Shown piece after piece: positions 45,238-53,580 of a stretch of DNA of 64,000 bases. The notes under the pieces were generated by a model. That model did no database searches and was not told where the DNA came from. It saw only the letters and a program-made list of their open reading frames with translations. Source of the stretch: Bowdeniella nasicola (GTDB taxonomy: Bacteria; Actinomycetota; Actinomycetes; Actinomycetales; Actinomycetaceae); contig JAUNVA010000004.1 of assembly GCA_030537895.1 (NCBI GenBank), forward strand, positions 71,113-135,112, in the 5' to 3' direction. How positions within the stretch are numbered: the stretch's first letter is position 1; each line of letters begins with the position of its first letter. Position numbers and translations under genes: made by a program.

Positions 45238-47853
45238 TTAGCCCTCGGTGCTGTGGAGCGGCTCGAGTGTGAGGCCCGCGCCGCCGTCGGCCACACTCAC
45301 CTTCACGGTGTCACCGTCGTCGACCTCGCCACCGAGAATGAGACGAGCGAGCGAATCACCGATCTCCTTGTGAACGAGGCGACGCAGGGGACGTGCCCCG
45401 TAGGCCGGGTCGTAGCCCGTGTTTGCGAGCCACGCCCGCGCGTCGTCACTCACCTCGAGGGAGATCCGCCGGCCCTTTAAGCGGTCGGCCATCGCCGCCA
45501 CCTGCAGGTCGACGATCTTCGCGAGCTCCTCGCGCGTGAGCGGGTCGAAGATCAGGACCTCGTCGAGCCGGTTCACAAACTCCGGCTTGAATGCGGCGCG
45601 CACCGCCCCCATGACGGCGTCATCCTTTGCCTCGCGGTCCATGTCGGGGTTCACGAGGAACTGGGAACCGAGGTTCGAGGTCAGCACGAGGATCGTGTTG
45701 CGGAAGTCCACGGTCCGTCCCTGCCCGTCGGTGAGGCGCCCGTCATCGAGAACCTGGAGCAGGATGTCGAAGACCTCCGGATGCGCCTTTTCGACCTCAT
45801 CGAGCAGGACCACCGAGTAGGGACGACGCCGTACCGCCTCCGTCAGCTGGCCGCCCTCGTCGTAGCCGACATAGCCCGGAGGGGCCCCGACCAGGCGCGA
45901 AACCGAATGCTTCTCGGAGTACTCCGACATGTCGATCCGCACGATTGCGTGCTCATCATCGAAGAGGAAATCCGCGAGCGACTTCGCGAGCTCCGTCTTA
46001 CCGACACCGGTCGGCCCGAGGAAGAGGAACGATCCCGTCGGACGGTTCGGGTCAGCAACACCGGCCCGCGAGCGCCGCACCGCATCGGAGACGGCGCGCA
46101 CGGCGCGATGCTGGCCGATCAGGCGGTGACCGATCACATCTTCCATTTGCAAGAGCTTGTCCATCTCACCGGCGAGCAAACGGCCGGTGGGGATGCCCGT
46201 CCACGATTCGATGACCTCAGCGATCTCGGGCGGGCCCACCTTCTCGGCGAGCATCGGCGTCACGGTCTCAGAGTCCTGCTCCTCAGCCTCAGCGCGCTCG
46301 ATCTCGCGCTCGACCTCGGGAATTTCCCCGTTTTGCAGGCGCCCCGCCTCATCCCAGCGGCCCTCGCGCATCGCAAGATCCAGTTGGGTGCGCAGCTCAT
46401 CAAGCCGCACGCGCAGGTCACCGACCCGGTTGCGTCCCGCCTTCTCCGACTCCCAGCGAGCCGTGAGCGCGCGCAACTCCTCGGTGCGGTCGGCGAGTTC
46501 GGAGCGCACCTTCTCAAGCTGAGTCGCCGTCGTCGGGTCCTCTCCATCCGGGTCGGACTCGGTGAGATAGGACTCCTCCATCCGCAGGCGATCAACCTGC
46601 CGGTTCAACACGTCGATCTCCACGGGGGAAGAGTCGAGTTCCATGCGCAGCCGGGAGGCCGCCTCATCGATCAGGTCGATGGCCTTATCGGGAAGTTGAC
46701 GCCCGGAGATGTAGCGCGAGGACAGTTCTGCAGCCGCCACGAGCGCACCGTCGGAGATCGTCACCTTGTGGTGTGCCTCGTACTTCGGGGCAATACCACG
46801 CAGGATCGCGACCGTGTCCTCCACGGACGGCTCCCCCACGTAGACCTGCTGGAAGCGGCGCTCGAGCGCAGGGTCCTTCTCGATATTCTCGCGATACTCG
46901 TCGAGCGTCGTGGCGCCCACGAGCCGTAGCTCGCCGCGCGCGAGCATCGGCTTGAGCATGTTGCCGGCGTCCATTGAGCCGTCGCCGGTGCCGCCCGCGC
47001 CGACCACCGTGTGCAGCTCATCGATGAACGTGATGATCTCGCCACCGGACTGAGCGATTTCGTTCAGGACAGCCTTCAACCGCTCCTCGAACTCGCCGCG
47101 GTACTTCGCGCCCGCCACCATCGAGGCGAGATCCAGCGAGATGAGGCGCTTGCCCTTCAGCGATTCGGGTACGTCACCGGCCACGATGCGCTGGGCGAGG
47201 CCTTCCACGACGGCGGTCTTGCCGACGCCGGGCTCACCGATCAGCACCGGGTTGTTCTTCGTGCGCCGCGAGAGCACCTGGACGACACGCCGGATCTCGC
47301 TGTCCCGGCCGATCACCGGGTCGAGCTTGCCGTCGCGTGCCACCTCAGTGAGGTCGCGGCCATACTTCTTCAGCGCCTCGAAACTTCCCTCGGGGTCCGC
47401 CGATTGCACGGGGTTGGGGCGAATCTGCGGCAGGACCTGCTCCAGTAGCTCGGGGCTCGCGCCCGCCGTGTTAAGGATCCGGCCCGCCTCCGATTGCGAC
47501 GCCGCGAGCGCGAGCAGCAGGTGCTCCGTGGACACGTACTGATCCCCCATCGCCTGGGCACGCGATCCCGCGTCCGACAGGACGGTCACGAGAGCCCGCT
47601 CGGTCTGCGGCTGCGCCACGGACGATCCGCTAGAGGAGGGCAGAGCCACGAGCGCGGTTCGGACCTTCGCGCCGATTTCCTGGCGCGAGGCGCCCACTGC
47701 CTGCAGGAGCGCGAGAGCGATCCCCTCCTCCTGTTCGAGCAGCGCGGACAGGAGGTGCAGCGTCGTGACCTGCGGGTTGCCGGCGGCACTGGCCGCCTGG
47801 AGCGCCGCGGAGAGGGCCTCCTGCGACTTTGTCGTCAAGTTCTGGTTCATCAT
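45238..47853 (-). CDS. clpB: ATP-dependent disaggregase ClpB
   Basis: Hsp100 chaperone that extracts proteins from aggregates together with DnaK. 871 residues: Clp N-domain (1-145), AAA-1 with Walker A GEPGVGKT (near 205) and [11 protein letters not shown], the coiled-coil middle domain (near 400-525, acidic and Arg-rich) that distinguishes ClpB from ClpC/ClpA, and AAA-2 with GPTGVGKT (near 600) and [10 protein letters not shown]. The start is ATGATG after GGAAGG. A HAIR operator 91 bases upstream puts it under HspR. Confidence 0.97.
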   Translation of the reverse strand: MMNQNLTTKSQEALSAALQAASAAGNPQVTTLHLLSALLEQEEGIALALLQAVGASRQEIGAKVRTALVALPSSSGSSVAQPQTERALVTVLSDAGSRAQAMGDQYVSTEHLLLALAASQSEAGRILNTAGASPELLEQVLPQIRPNPVQSADPEGSFEALKKYGRDLTEVARDGKLDPVIGRDSEIRRVVQVLSRRTKNNPVLIGEPGVGKTAVVEGLAQRIVAGDVPESLKGKRLISLDLASMVAGAKYRGEFEERLKAVLNEIAQSGGEIITFIDELHTVVGAGGTGDGSMDAGNMLKPMLARGELRLVGATTLDEYRENIEKDPALERRFQQVYVGEPSVEDTVAILRGIAPKYEAHHKVTISDGALVAAAELSSRYISGRQLPDKAIDLIDEAASRLRMELDSSPVEIDVLNRQVDRLRMEESYLTESDPDGEDPTTATQLEKVRSELADRTEELRALTARWESEKAGRNRVGDLRVRLDELRTQLDLAMREGRWDEAGRLQNGEIPEVEREIERAEAEEQDSETVTPMLAEKVGPPEIAEVIESWTGIPTGRLLAGEMDKLLQMEDVIGHRLIGQHRAVRAVSDAVRRSRAGVADPNRPTGSFLFLGPTGVGKTELAKSLADFLFDDEHAIVRIDMSEYSEKHSVSRLVGAPPGYVGYDEGGQLTEAVRRRPYSVVLLDEVEKAHPEVFDILLQVLDDGRLTDGQGRTVDFRNTILVLTSNLGSQFLVNPDMDREAKDDAVMGAVRAAFKPEFVNRLDEVLIFDPLTREELAKIVDLQVAAMADRLKGRRISLEVSDDARAWLANTGYDPAYGARPLRRLVHKEIGDSLARLILGGEVDDGDTVKVSVADGGAGLTLEPLHSTEG

Positions 47854-47943
47854 TCACCTTCCGGCTGGGCTGCCTGCCGGCAACCCGGGTATGGACATTG
47901 ATCTACTTGGTTCAACGTCCGCACCCCCGAGCGTATTCCCAAA

Positions 47944-47964
47944 CTTGAGCGGACTCGACTCAAG
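47944..47964. promoter_or_regulatory. HAIR operator (HspR site) upstream of clpB
   Basis: CTTGAGC-N7-ACTCAAG, one mismatch from the consensus CTTGAGT-N7-ACTCAAG; the palindrome extends to AACTTGAG...CTCAAGTT. Confidence 0.9.
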
Positions 47965-48110
47965 TTAACGTACGGGACGCCGGATCGAGGCCCGTTCCTA
48001 GACTGGCGCGGCACCGCGCGAGGGCGACGGCATAGCGGAGCGCCCATCGGGGAGTTCGTCGGGCCACGCGCTCGCGGCCGTCGGCACCGCTCCGACCGAG
48101 GGGAGAACGA

Positions 48111-48139
48111 CGTGCCCGGCGCCTGAAGCGCCGGGCACG
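48111..48139 (-). terminator. 12-bp stem-loop after the metal ATPase
   Basis: CGTGCCCGGCGC pairs with GCGCCGGGCACG around CTGAA, 20 bases past the ATPase stop. The rest of the 47854-48158 gap contains the HAIR site and nothing else recognisable. Confidence 0.75.
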
Positions 48140-48158
48140 ATGGTGGTGGATGGTGGGG

Positions 48159-50141
48159 TTACGCGCAGGCGAGGAGTTCTTCGCGCCGCAGCGAGCAGGC
48201 GGCGCAATCCCCGTCCGCGCGACCGCAGCCGGTCGCGGGGGCGTCCCGGTCGGCCAGACGCGGTTCTGCCGGCCCGGGCCGCATGGCGCGCAGCGCCCAC
48301 AGAATGCAGGCCAGGTCGACAAGTTCCTGCGCCCCCGCCCCCACGATGGCCGGCATGACACCGGTGAGAGCCACCACCATGAGACCGACCGACAGGGCGA
48401 CCCCGATCCCGATGGCCTGCATGGCAACCTGGGTCGTGCGCTTACCGATCCCGACGGCCTGCGCGGCGCGATGGATCTGGTCGGTCATGATGACGACATC
48501 AGCGGTCTCGGAGGCGGCCGACGAGCCACGCGCGCCCATCGCGACGCCGACGTCGGAGGCGGCGAGCACGGGCGCGTCATTCACGCCATCGCCGACCATC
48601 ATGACGGGGCGGTGCGCGATCTCCTCGATCGCGTCCACCTTGCCTTGGGGGGTGAGTTCCGCCCGGATCGTCGTCACGGCCAGGTCGGCTCCCACCCGCT
48701 GGGCCGTGTCGGCGGCGTCACCGGTCAGCATGACGATGTCGTCCAGACCCATATCGAGCAGGTGCGCGACGGTCGCCACGGCATCGGGCCGTACCTCGTC
48801 CTGCAGGGCGATGGCGCCCGCGTACCGGCCACCGATCGCGACGTGCACGAGGCTCACCCCGGAGGACGAGTCGAGGTGCGAGTCGTCCGCGACCTGTGCG
48901 CCGGGGGTGTGGTCGAGAATCCACGCCTCCTTGCCGACGAGGACCTCGGCGCCGCCAACAACGCCGCAGAAGCCGGCGGAGACCACCTCGCGCGCATCGC
49001 TCGCCTCCGGGAGGTCGAGTCCCTCGCGTAGCGCGGTGGCGGTGATGGCGCGGGCCAGCGGGTGGGTCGAGTAGGCCTCGACGGCGGCCGCTCCGCGCAG
49101 GAGGTCCGTCTCGCTGAGCCAGGGGGCGGGCAGAAGCTGGGTCACCTTCGGCTCACCGAAGGTGAGGGTCCCCGTCTTGTCGAACGCGGCCGTGCGCACG
49201 CGCGACAGGCGTTCGATGGTGCCGCCATCCTTCACGATGATGCCCTCGCGCGCCGAGCGGGACATGCCCGCCATAAAAGCCACCGGGGCGGCGATGAGCA
49301 GCGGGCAGGGAGTGGCCACGACCAAGATTTGGGCGGCCCGCAGCGGCGTGCCGGAGATGTACCAGCCGAACGCGGCGAGGGCCAGCGCCGCGATCGTGAA
49401 CGGGACCGCGACCTTGTCGGCGAGCCGCACCATCGGTGAGCGCGATTCGGAGGCCTCCTGCACGAGGGCGACGATCTTCTGGTAGCTCGAGCTCTCGGCG
49501 TCGGCGGTCGCCCGGATCCGCATCGCGCTCGCCCCGTTGATCGCACCGGAGACCACGTCGTCGCCGGCCACTCGATCCACGGGGAGGGATTCCCCGGTGA
49601 GGGAGGATTCGTCCATCGTCGCCTCCTCGCTGAGCAGGATGCCGTCGACGGGCAGAACCTCCGAGGGGCGGATCATGAGGGTGTCCCCCACGTGCACATC
49701 GCTAATTGGCACCGTCACGACCGATCCGTCGGCCTCCACCCGGTGCGCCTCTTGCGGGGCTCGCGACAGCAGCCCGGTGAGTTCGGAGCGGGCGCGGCTG
49801 GCCGCGTAGTCTTCGAGCGCTTCCCCACCCGAGAGCATGAGGCAGACGACGAGGGCGGCGGCGTACTCGCCGACGATGACCGTGGCCACGATTGCGACAA
49901 TCGCGAGCAGGTCGATCCCCCACGCGCCCGACATGAGGTCGCGGATCATGCCGCGGAACTGGTCCGCGGCGACGACGAGGGCGAACGCGCTCACGAAGGC
50001 CTGCACGAGGGTGATCTGCTGGCCGAAGATCTCCCCGACCACCGGCGAGAATCCCACGGCGCTGAGGGCGAGGGCGATGATTCCCACGCTGAGGGTCGCG
50101 GCCACCCAGGGGTAGCGGCGGAAAAAACTACGGATCGTCAT
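48159..50141 (-). CDS. P1B-type heavy-metal ATPase with TPC motif and Cys-rich tail
   Basis: Metal-exporting P-type ATPase, 660 residues. The membrane motif is TPCPLL (277-282), the phosphorylation site DKTGTLT (Asp321), the actuator loop TGES (182-185) and the hinge GDGVNDAP; about six to eight helices. TPC, rather than CPC or SPC, is the signature given for the P1B-5 group, linked with iron and nickel. There is no N-terminal HMA domain; instead the last 20 residues carry four cysteines (CGRADGDCAACS...ACA), a likely metal-binding tail. An iron-box-like site lies 73 bases upstream. Metal specificity is inference. Confidence 0.85.
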   Translation of the reverse strand: MTIRSFFRRYPWVAATLSVGIIALALSAVGFSPVVGEIFGQQITLVQAFVSAFALVVAADQFRGMIRDLMSGAWGIDLLAIVAIVATVIVGEYAAALVVCLMLSGGEALEDYAASRARSELTGLLSRAPQEAHRVEADGSVVTVPISDVHVGDTLMIRPSEVLPVDGILLSEEATMDESSLTGESLPVDRVAGDDVVSGAINGASAMRIRATADAESSSYQKIVALVQEASESRSPMVRLADKVAVPFTIAALALAAFGWYISGTPLRAAQILVVATPCPLLIAAPVAFMAGMSRSAREGIIVKDGGTIERLSRVRTAAFDKTGTLTFGEPKVTQLLPAPWLSETDLLRGAAAVEAYSTHPLARAITATALREGLDLPEASDAREVVSAGFCGVVGGAEVLVGKEAWILDHTPGAQVADDSHLDSSSGVSLVHVAIGGRYAGAIALQDEVRPDAVATVAHLLDMGLDDIVMLTGDAADTAQRVGADLAVTTIRAELTPQGKVDAIEEIAHRPVMMVGDGVNDAPVLAASDVGVAMGARGSSAASETADVVIMTDQIHRAAQAVGIGKRTTQVAMQAIGIGVALSVGLMVVALTGVMPAIVGAGAQELVDLACILWALRAMRPGPAEPRLADRDAPATGCGRADGDCAACSLRREELLACA

Positions 50142-50213
50142 ACCACCAAGATGAACCAGTTAACCTGATCGATCAAGCATGAGAAGGCTGTCCAAAACCG
50201 CGAGATCATGCGG

Positions 50214-50232
50214 AAAGGTTAGCCTTACGACA
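50214..50232. promoter_or_regulatory. Iron-box-like (DtxR/IdeR) sequence
   Basis: AAAGGTTAGCCTTACGACA matches the 19-base DtxR/IdeR consensus TTAGGTTAGSCTAACCTWA at 13 positions, with the central AGGTTAGCCT intact. It lies upstream of the metal ATPase and downstream of the amidase stop. The palindrome TGATCGATCA at 50166-50175 lies between it and the ATPase start. Confidence 0.45.
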
Positions 50233-50381
50233 CCTTGGGGGCGCCGCGCAGACCCCTACTCAAAGCGCTCCGACGGCGGGCCGGGAGCGAGGCGGGGCAC
50301 ACCGCGGCCGGGCGGCTCCCGGCGCCCGCGACGGGGCGACGGGAGCGCGCCGAATCCGGGAGACGGACCGGGCCCGGCGCG

Positions 50382-51863
50382 CTAGGCGACGTCGGGGGCG
50401 AGGCGAGGCCAGGGGGCGGCGCGCTCCAGGACGCGGGCGGCGGCGAGCACCGCGACCTCGTCCCCGAGGCGCGTCGCGCCGATGTGGACGCCGAACGGCA
50501 GGAGGCGGGAGACCCCATCGCGCCCGCGAACCTCGGCGCGGTGCGTAGGCACCGAGATCGCCGGGTGACCCGTGATGTTCCAGACGCTCGACCACGGTGT
50601 GAAGTGCTTCTGCGCCTCGAAGTCGGCCGCGGGGTCCGCGAGCTGAAGCTCGTCCGGGTAGGCCGCCGGGCCCGAGAGCGTGGGCGAGCAGATGAGGTCG
50701 ACGTCCGCCCAGTGCGCCGTGATCTGCCGGGTGAGGCGCTGCACCCCCTGGATCGCGGCATTCAGCTCCACCGCGGAGGCGGCGCGCCCGAGCTCGCGCA
50801 GGTAGCGCGTGAGCGGCATGAGGTGGCCCTCGGCCTCCGGGGGCACGGGGATGGCCGCGGCCCCGACCGCCCACAGCGGCATGAAGCTCATCCACTCCTC
50901 GGCGCTCATCGCCCGCGACACGTCGCGCACCTCGCAGCCCGCCGCCTCCAGGTGAGCGGCCGCGTCCTCGGCGGCGCGGCGCGCCTCGGGGTGCACCTCG
51001 GTGGACTCGACGTTCAGGGGCTCCATCAGCAGCCCGATCCGCACGGGGGCGCCGCCCCGTCGCTCGAGCGCGTCCTCGCGCTCGAGGCGGGCGAGGGCGT
51101 CCGCGGCCCGCAGGGCGGGCAGCGTGAAGGTGTCCCCAGCCCGGTTTCCCGAGATCGCGTCGAGCGCGAGGGCGGCGTCCATGACGGTGCGGGTGAGGAC
51201 GCCCTCGACGGCGAGTCCCGCGCCGGCCTCGCCATAGGGTCCCGGCGAGACGCGCCCACGGCTGGGCTTCAGCCCGACGACGCCGCAGCAGGCAGCCGGG
51301 ATGCGGATCGATCCGCCCCCGTCATTGCCGTGGGCGAGCGGCGCGAGACCAGCCGCGAGCGCCGCAGCCGCCCCACCGGACGAGCCCCCGGCCGTGCGGT
51401 CCAGATCCCAGGGAGTGCGTGCGGGCCGTCCGATCGCCGGCTCGGTGTAGGCGGGCATCCCGAATTCCGGGGTGCTGGTTTTCCCGAGGAGCACGGTTCC
51501 CGCCTCGGCAAGCCGCTGGGCCACCCCGTCGGTGACGTTCGCCCGGTTGCCACGAAGCAGTACCGAACCGGCCTCCCACGGCTCGCCAGCGACTCGAGTG
51601 AGGTCCTTAATCGGGCAGGGGACGCCGAGGAGGGGGCGCCGATCACCGGCGGCGAGGGCCACGCGCGCCGCTTCGGCGTCGGCAAGGGCCCGGTCAGCGG
51701 TGACGTGGGCGAAGGCCCCGACCGGCTCGCCATGGGTCTGCATCCGTTTGAGGAGGTGGCGCGTCACCTCCACGGGATCCGTGTGCCCCGCTCGGTAGGC
51801 CCGGGCAAGCTCCGCCGCGGAGAGGCGATGAAGGTCTGAGGCCGTGTTCTGCCGTGACATCAT
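50382..51863 (-). CDS. Amidase-signature-family hydrolase
   Basis: 493 residues of the amidase signature family, which hydrolyses amides by a Ser-cisSer-Lys triad: Lys86 (CPIKDLT), Ser162 (GGSSGG) and Ser185 (DGGGSIRIPA). The ARTPWDLDRTAGGSSGG signature is typical of standalone amidases; it is not GatA by context because gatB and gatC are absent. The ATG at 51863 is chosen because it lies 6 bases after TAGAGT; a GTG in those 6 bases would add two residues. Confidence 0.9.
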   Translation of the reverse strand: MMSRQNTASDLHRLSAAELARAYRAGHTDPVEVTRHLLKRMQTHGEPVGAFAHVTADRALADAEAARVALAAGDRRPLLGVPCPIKDLTRVAGEPWEAGSVLLRGNRANVTDGVAQRLAEAGTVLLGKTSTPEFGMPAYTEPAIGRPARTPWDLDRTAGGSSGGAAAALAAGLAPLAHGNDGGGSIRIPAACCGVVGLKPSRGRVSPGPYGEAGAGLAVEGVLTRTVMDAALALDAISGNRAGDTFTLPALRAADALARLEREDALERRGGAPVRIGLLMEPLNVESTEVHPEARRAAEDAAAHLEAAGCEVRDVSRAMSAEEWMSFMPLWAVGAAAIPVPPEAEGHLMPLTRYLRELGRAASAVELNAAIQGVQRLTRQITAHWADVDLICSPTLSGPAAYPDELQLADPAADFEAQKHFTPWSSVWNITGHPAISVPTHRAEVRGRDGVSRLLPFGVHIGATRLGDEVAVLAAARVLERAAPWPRLAPDVA

Positions 51864-51869
51864 GGTCAC

Positions 51870-51875
51870 ACTCTA
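51870..51875 (-). promoter_or_regulatory. -10 hexamer TAGAGT of the amidase gene, leaderless spacing
   Basis: TAGAGT, 6 bases (GTGACC), then ATG. It decides the start. Confidence 0.5.
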
Positions 51876-51980
51876 CGGTCGGCTCCACCTTCCTATTTGC
51901 TAGCGATGGGCACGCCCCACACGGCATGCTGAGGGGAGGAGGCGGCGCAGAAGGCCCGTCCGAACGAAAGGAGGCCACCC

Positions 51981-52229
51981 ATGGGAATTGGTGACTTCGT
52001 GAATAAGGCCAAGGACCAGTTGAGCGGAGAGAAGATCGAACAGGTCTCGGATTCGATCCTCGATAAGGGGGCCGAGTTCATCTCGCAGAAGACCGGCGGC
52101 AAGTACGACGACAAGATCCAGGCGGTCCGTGACGCGGCCGACGAGCGGATCGGTTCCGACGGCGCCGACAAGGTGAGCGAGCCCGATTCACAGACCCAGG
52201 ACCGGTTGGACTCCGGCCAGCAGCTCTAG
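51981..52229 (+). CDS. MT0933/Rv0909-like small antitoxin-family protein
   Basis: An 82-residue acidic helical protein from the ATG at 51981 (AAAGGAGG site). The pattern MGIGDFVNKAKDQLSG, then KIEQVSDSILDKGAEF and GGKYDDKIQ, matches the MT0933-like family, some of which are annotated as antitoxins. No toxin gene is adjacent: the neighbours are an amidase and an MFS exporter. A stress or cell-abundant structural role is equally possible. Confidence 0.75.
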   Translation: MGIGDFVNKAKDQLSGEKIEQVSDSILDKGAEFISQKTGGKYDDKIQAVRDAADERIGSDGADKVSEPDSQTQDRLDSGQQL

Positions 52230-52245
52230 CCCACGTTCACGTGTG

Positions 52246-52276
52246 CGGCCCCCGGCGATTCGTCGCTCGGGGGCCG
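52246..52276 (+). terminator. Stem-loop after the MT0933-like gene
   Basis: CGGCCCCCG (52246-52254) pairs with CGGGGGCCG (52268-52276), extended inward by GCGA/TCGC, followed by TTCC. Confidence 0.7.
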
Positions 52277-52326
52277 TTCCTATGCCTTCCGCCCTTCCCA
52301 TATTCGCTCCAACCACCTCCCCCACG

Positions 52327-52332
52327 TAGGCT
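52327..52332 (+). promoter_or_regulatory. -10 hexamer TAGGCT of the MFS gene, leaderless spacing
   Basis: TAGGCT, 6 bases (GACGCC), then ATG; no ribosome-binding site. Confidence 0.5.
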
Positions 52333-52338
52333 GACGCC

Positions 52339-53541
52339 ATGTCCCACCCGGCCCCCTCCCCGGCGCTTCGGCGTGCCCGCCTGGCCGTGAACCTCATGTT
52401 CTTCACGAACGGCGCCCTGTTTGCCAACCTTTTGCCCCGCTGGCCGGGTGTGAAGGACTCTCTCGCCCTGGATGCGACCGCATTCGGACTTCTTGTTGCC
52501 TGCTATCCGTTCGGCGCCATGATCGCAGGACCGAGTGCCGGGACGATCGTACGGCGCCTCACCTCCGCGCGTACGGCGCTGCTCGGCACCTCCATGGTCG
52601 GCGCCGTCCTCTTCGGCGCGGGCCTGGCTGCTTCCACCTCGGCGACGGTCATGGGACTGGCCCTCTTTGTCGCGGGTGCGTGTGACGCTATCGTCGACGT
52701 CGGCCAGAACGCGCACGGGCTGCGGGTGCAGCGCGGGTACGGGCGCTCGATCATTAACTCTTTCCACGCCGCCTGGTCCGCCGGCGCGGTCACCGGCGGT
52801 CTCATGGGTTCCGCCGCCCTCGCGCTCGCGCTCCCCCTGCCGATCCACCTCGCGATCTCCGGTGCCCTCTTCAGTGCCGTCGCCCTGTATGCCTATACGG
52901 CTGCCCTGCCCGGTCCCGATGTCGACGACGCCGCCAACCATCCCTCCCGCGAAGCCCGGGCGGGCCGAAACCACGTCGTGGGGGCGATCGCCGCCCTCAG
53001 CGTCATTGCGCTCGCCGGCACGGTCGTGGAGGATTCCGGCTCGACTTGGTCCGCCATCTACCTTCGCGACGTCGTGGGCGCGCACGGCGGGGTCCTCGGG
53101 TTCGCGTTCGTTGCGATGGTGGGCGCCCAGTTTGTTGGACGCCTCACGGGCGACCGCTCCGTGGACCGCCGCGGTCGCCGCGCCGTCGCGCGCACCGGGG
53201 GCCTCCTGATTGCCGCGGGGATGAGCGCCGCCCTGCTGTGGCCCTCCACCCCTCTCACGCTCCTCGGATTTGCCTTCGCTGGATACGGCTCCGCAACCCT
53301 CGTTCCCGCCGCGTTCGACGCCGCGGATCGCCTTCCCGGTCTGAAACCGGGCAGCGGCCTCACAATCATCGGATGGCTCATGCGCCTAGCCTTCCTCATC
53401 GGTCCGCCCCTCGTGGGAACCCTCACCGACGCCTTTGGGTTACGGATTGGGCTCGGCGTCGTGCCGGCCGGCGCCCTGGCGCTGCTCGCCGCCGTCCGGG
53501 TGCTGCCCGGCCCGGCGTCGTCCCCGGCGTCGACCCGCTGA
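52339..53541 (+). CDS. MFS transporter, YbjJ-like
   Basis: 400 residues with about 12 membrane helices. The N-terminal FFTNGALFANLLPRWPGVKD segment and the pattern of short loops match the YbjJ/fucose-permease-like subgroup. Substrate unknown. It is followed 39 bases later by the prolyl oligopeptidase gene, which has its own promoter-like element inside the end of this gene's downstream sequence. Confidence 0.85.
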   Translation: MSHPAPSPALRRARLAVNLMFFTNGALFANLLPRWPGVKDSLALDATAFGLLVACYPFGAMIAGPSAGTIVRRLTSARTALLGTSMVGAVLFGAGLAASTSATVMGLALFVAGACDAIVDVGQNAHGLRVQRGYGRSIINSFHAAWSAGAVTGGLMGSAALALALPLPIHLAISGALFSAVALYAYTAALPGPDVDDAANHPSREARAGRNHVVGAIAALSVIALAGTVVEDSGSTWSAIYLRDVVGAHGGVLGFAFVAMVGAQFVGRLTGDRSVDRRGRRAVARTGGLLIAAGMSAALLWPSTPLTLLGFAFAGYGSATLVPAAFDAADRLPGLKPGSGLTIIGWLMRLAFLIGPPLVGTLTDAFGLRIGLGVVPAGALALLAAVRVLPGPASSPASTR

Positions 53542-53568
53542 GGGACGCGGGTGGCGGAGGGCGCGTGG

Positions 53569-53574
53569 CAGACT
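53569..53574 (+). promoter_or_regulatory. Possible -10 hexamer CAGACT of the S9 peptidase gene
   Basis: CAGACT, 6 bases (GGCGCC), then ATG; no ribosome-binding site. Confidence 0.4.
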
Positions 53575-53580
53575 GGCGCC

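Noticed and set aside
51981..52229. Toxin-antitoxin system
   Set aside because: The protein resembles an antitoxin-annotated family, but no toxin-like gene is adjacent.
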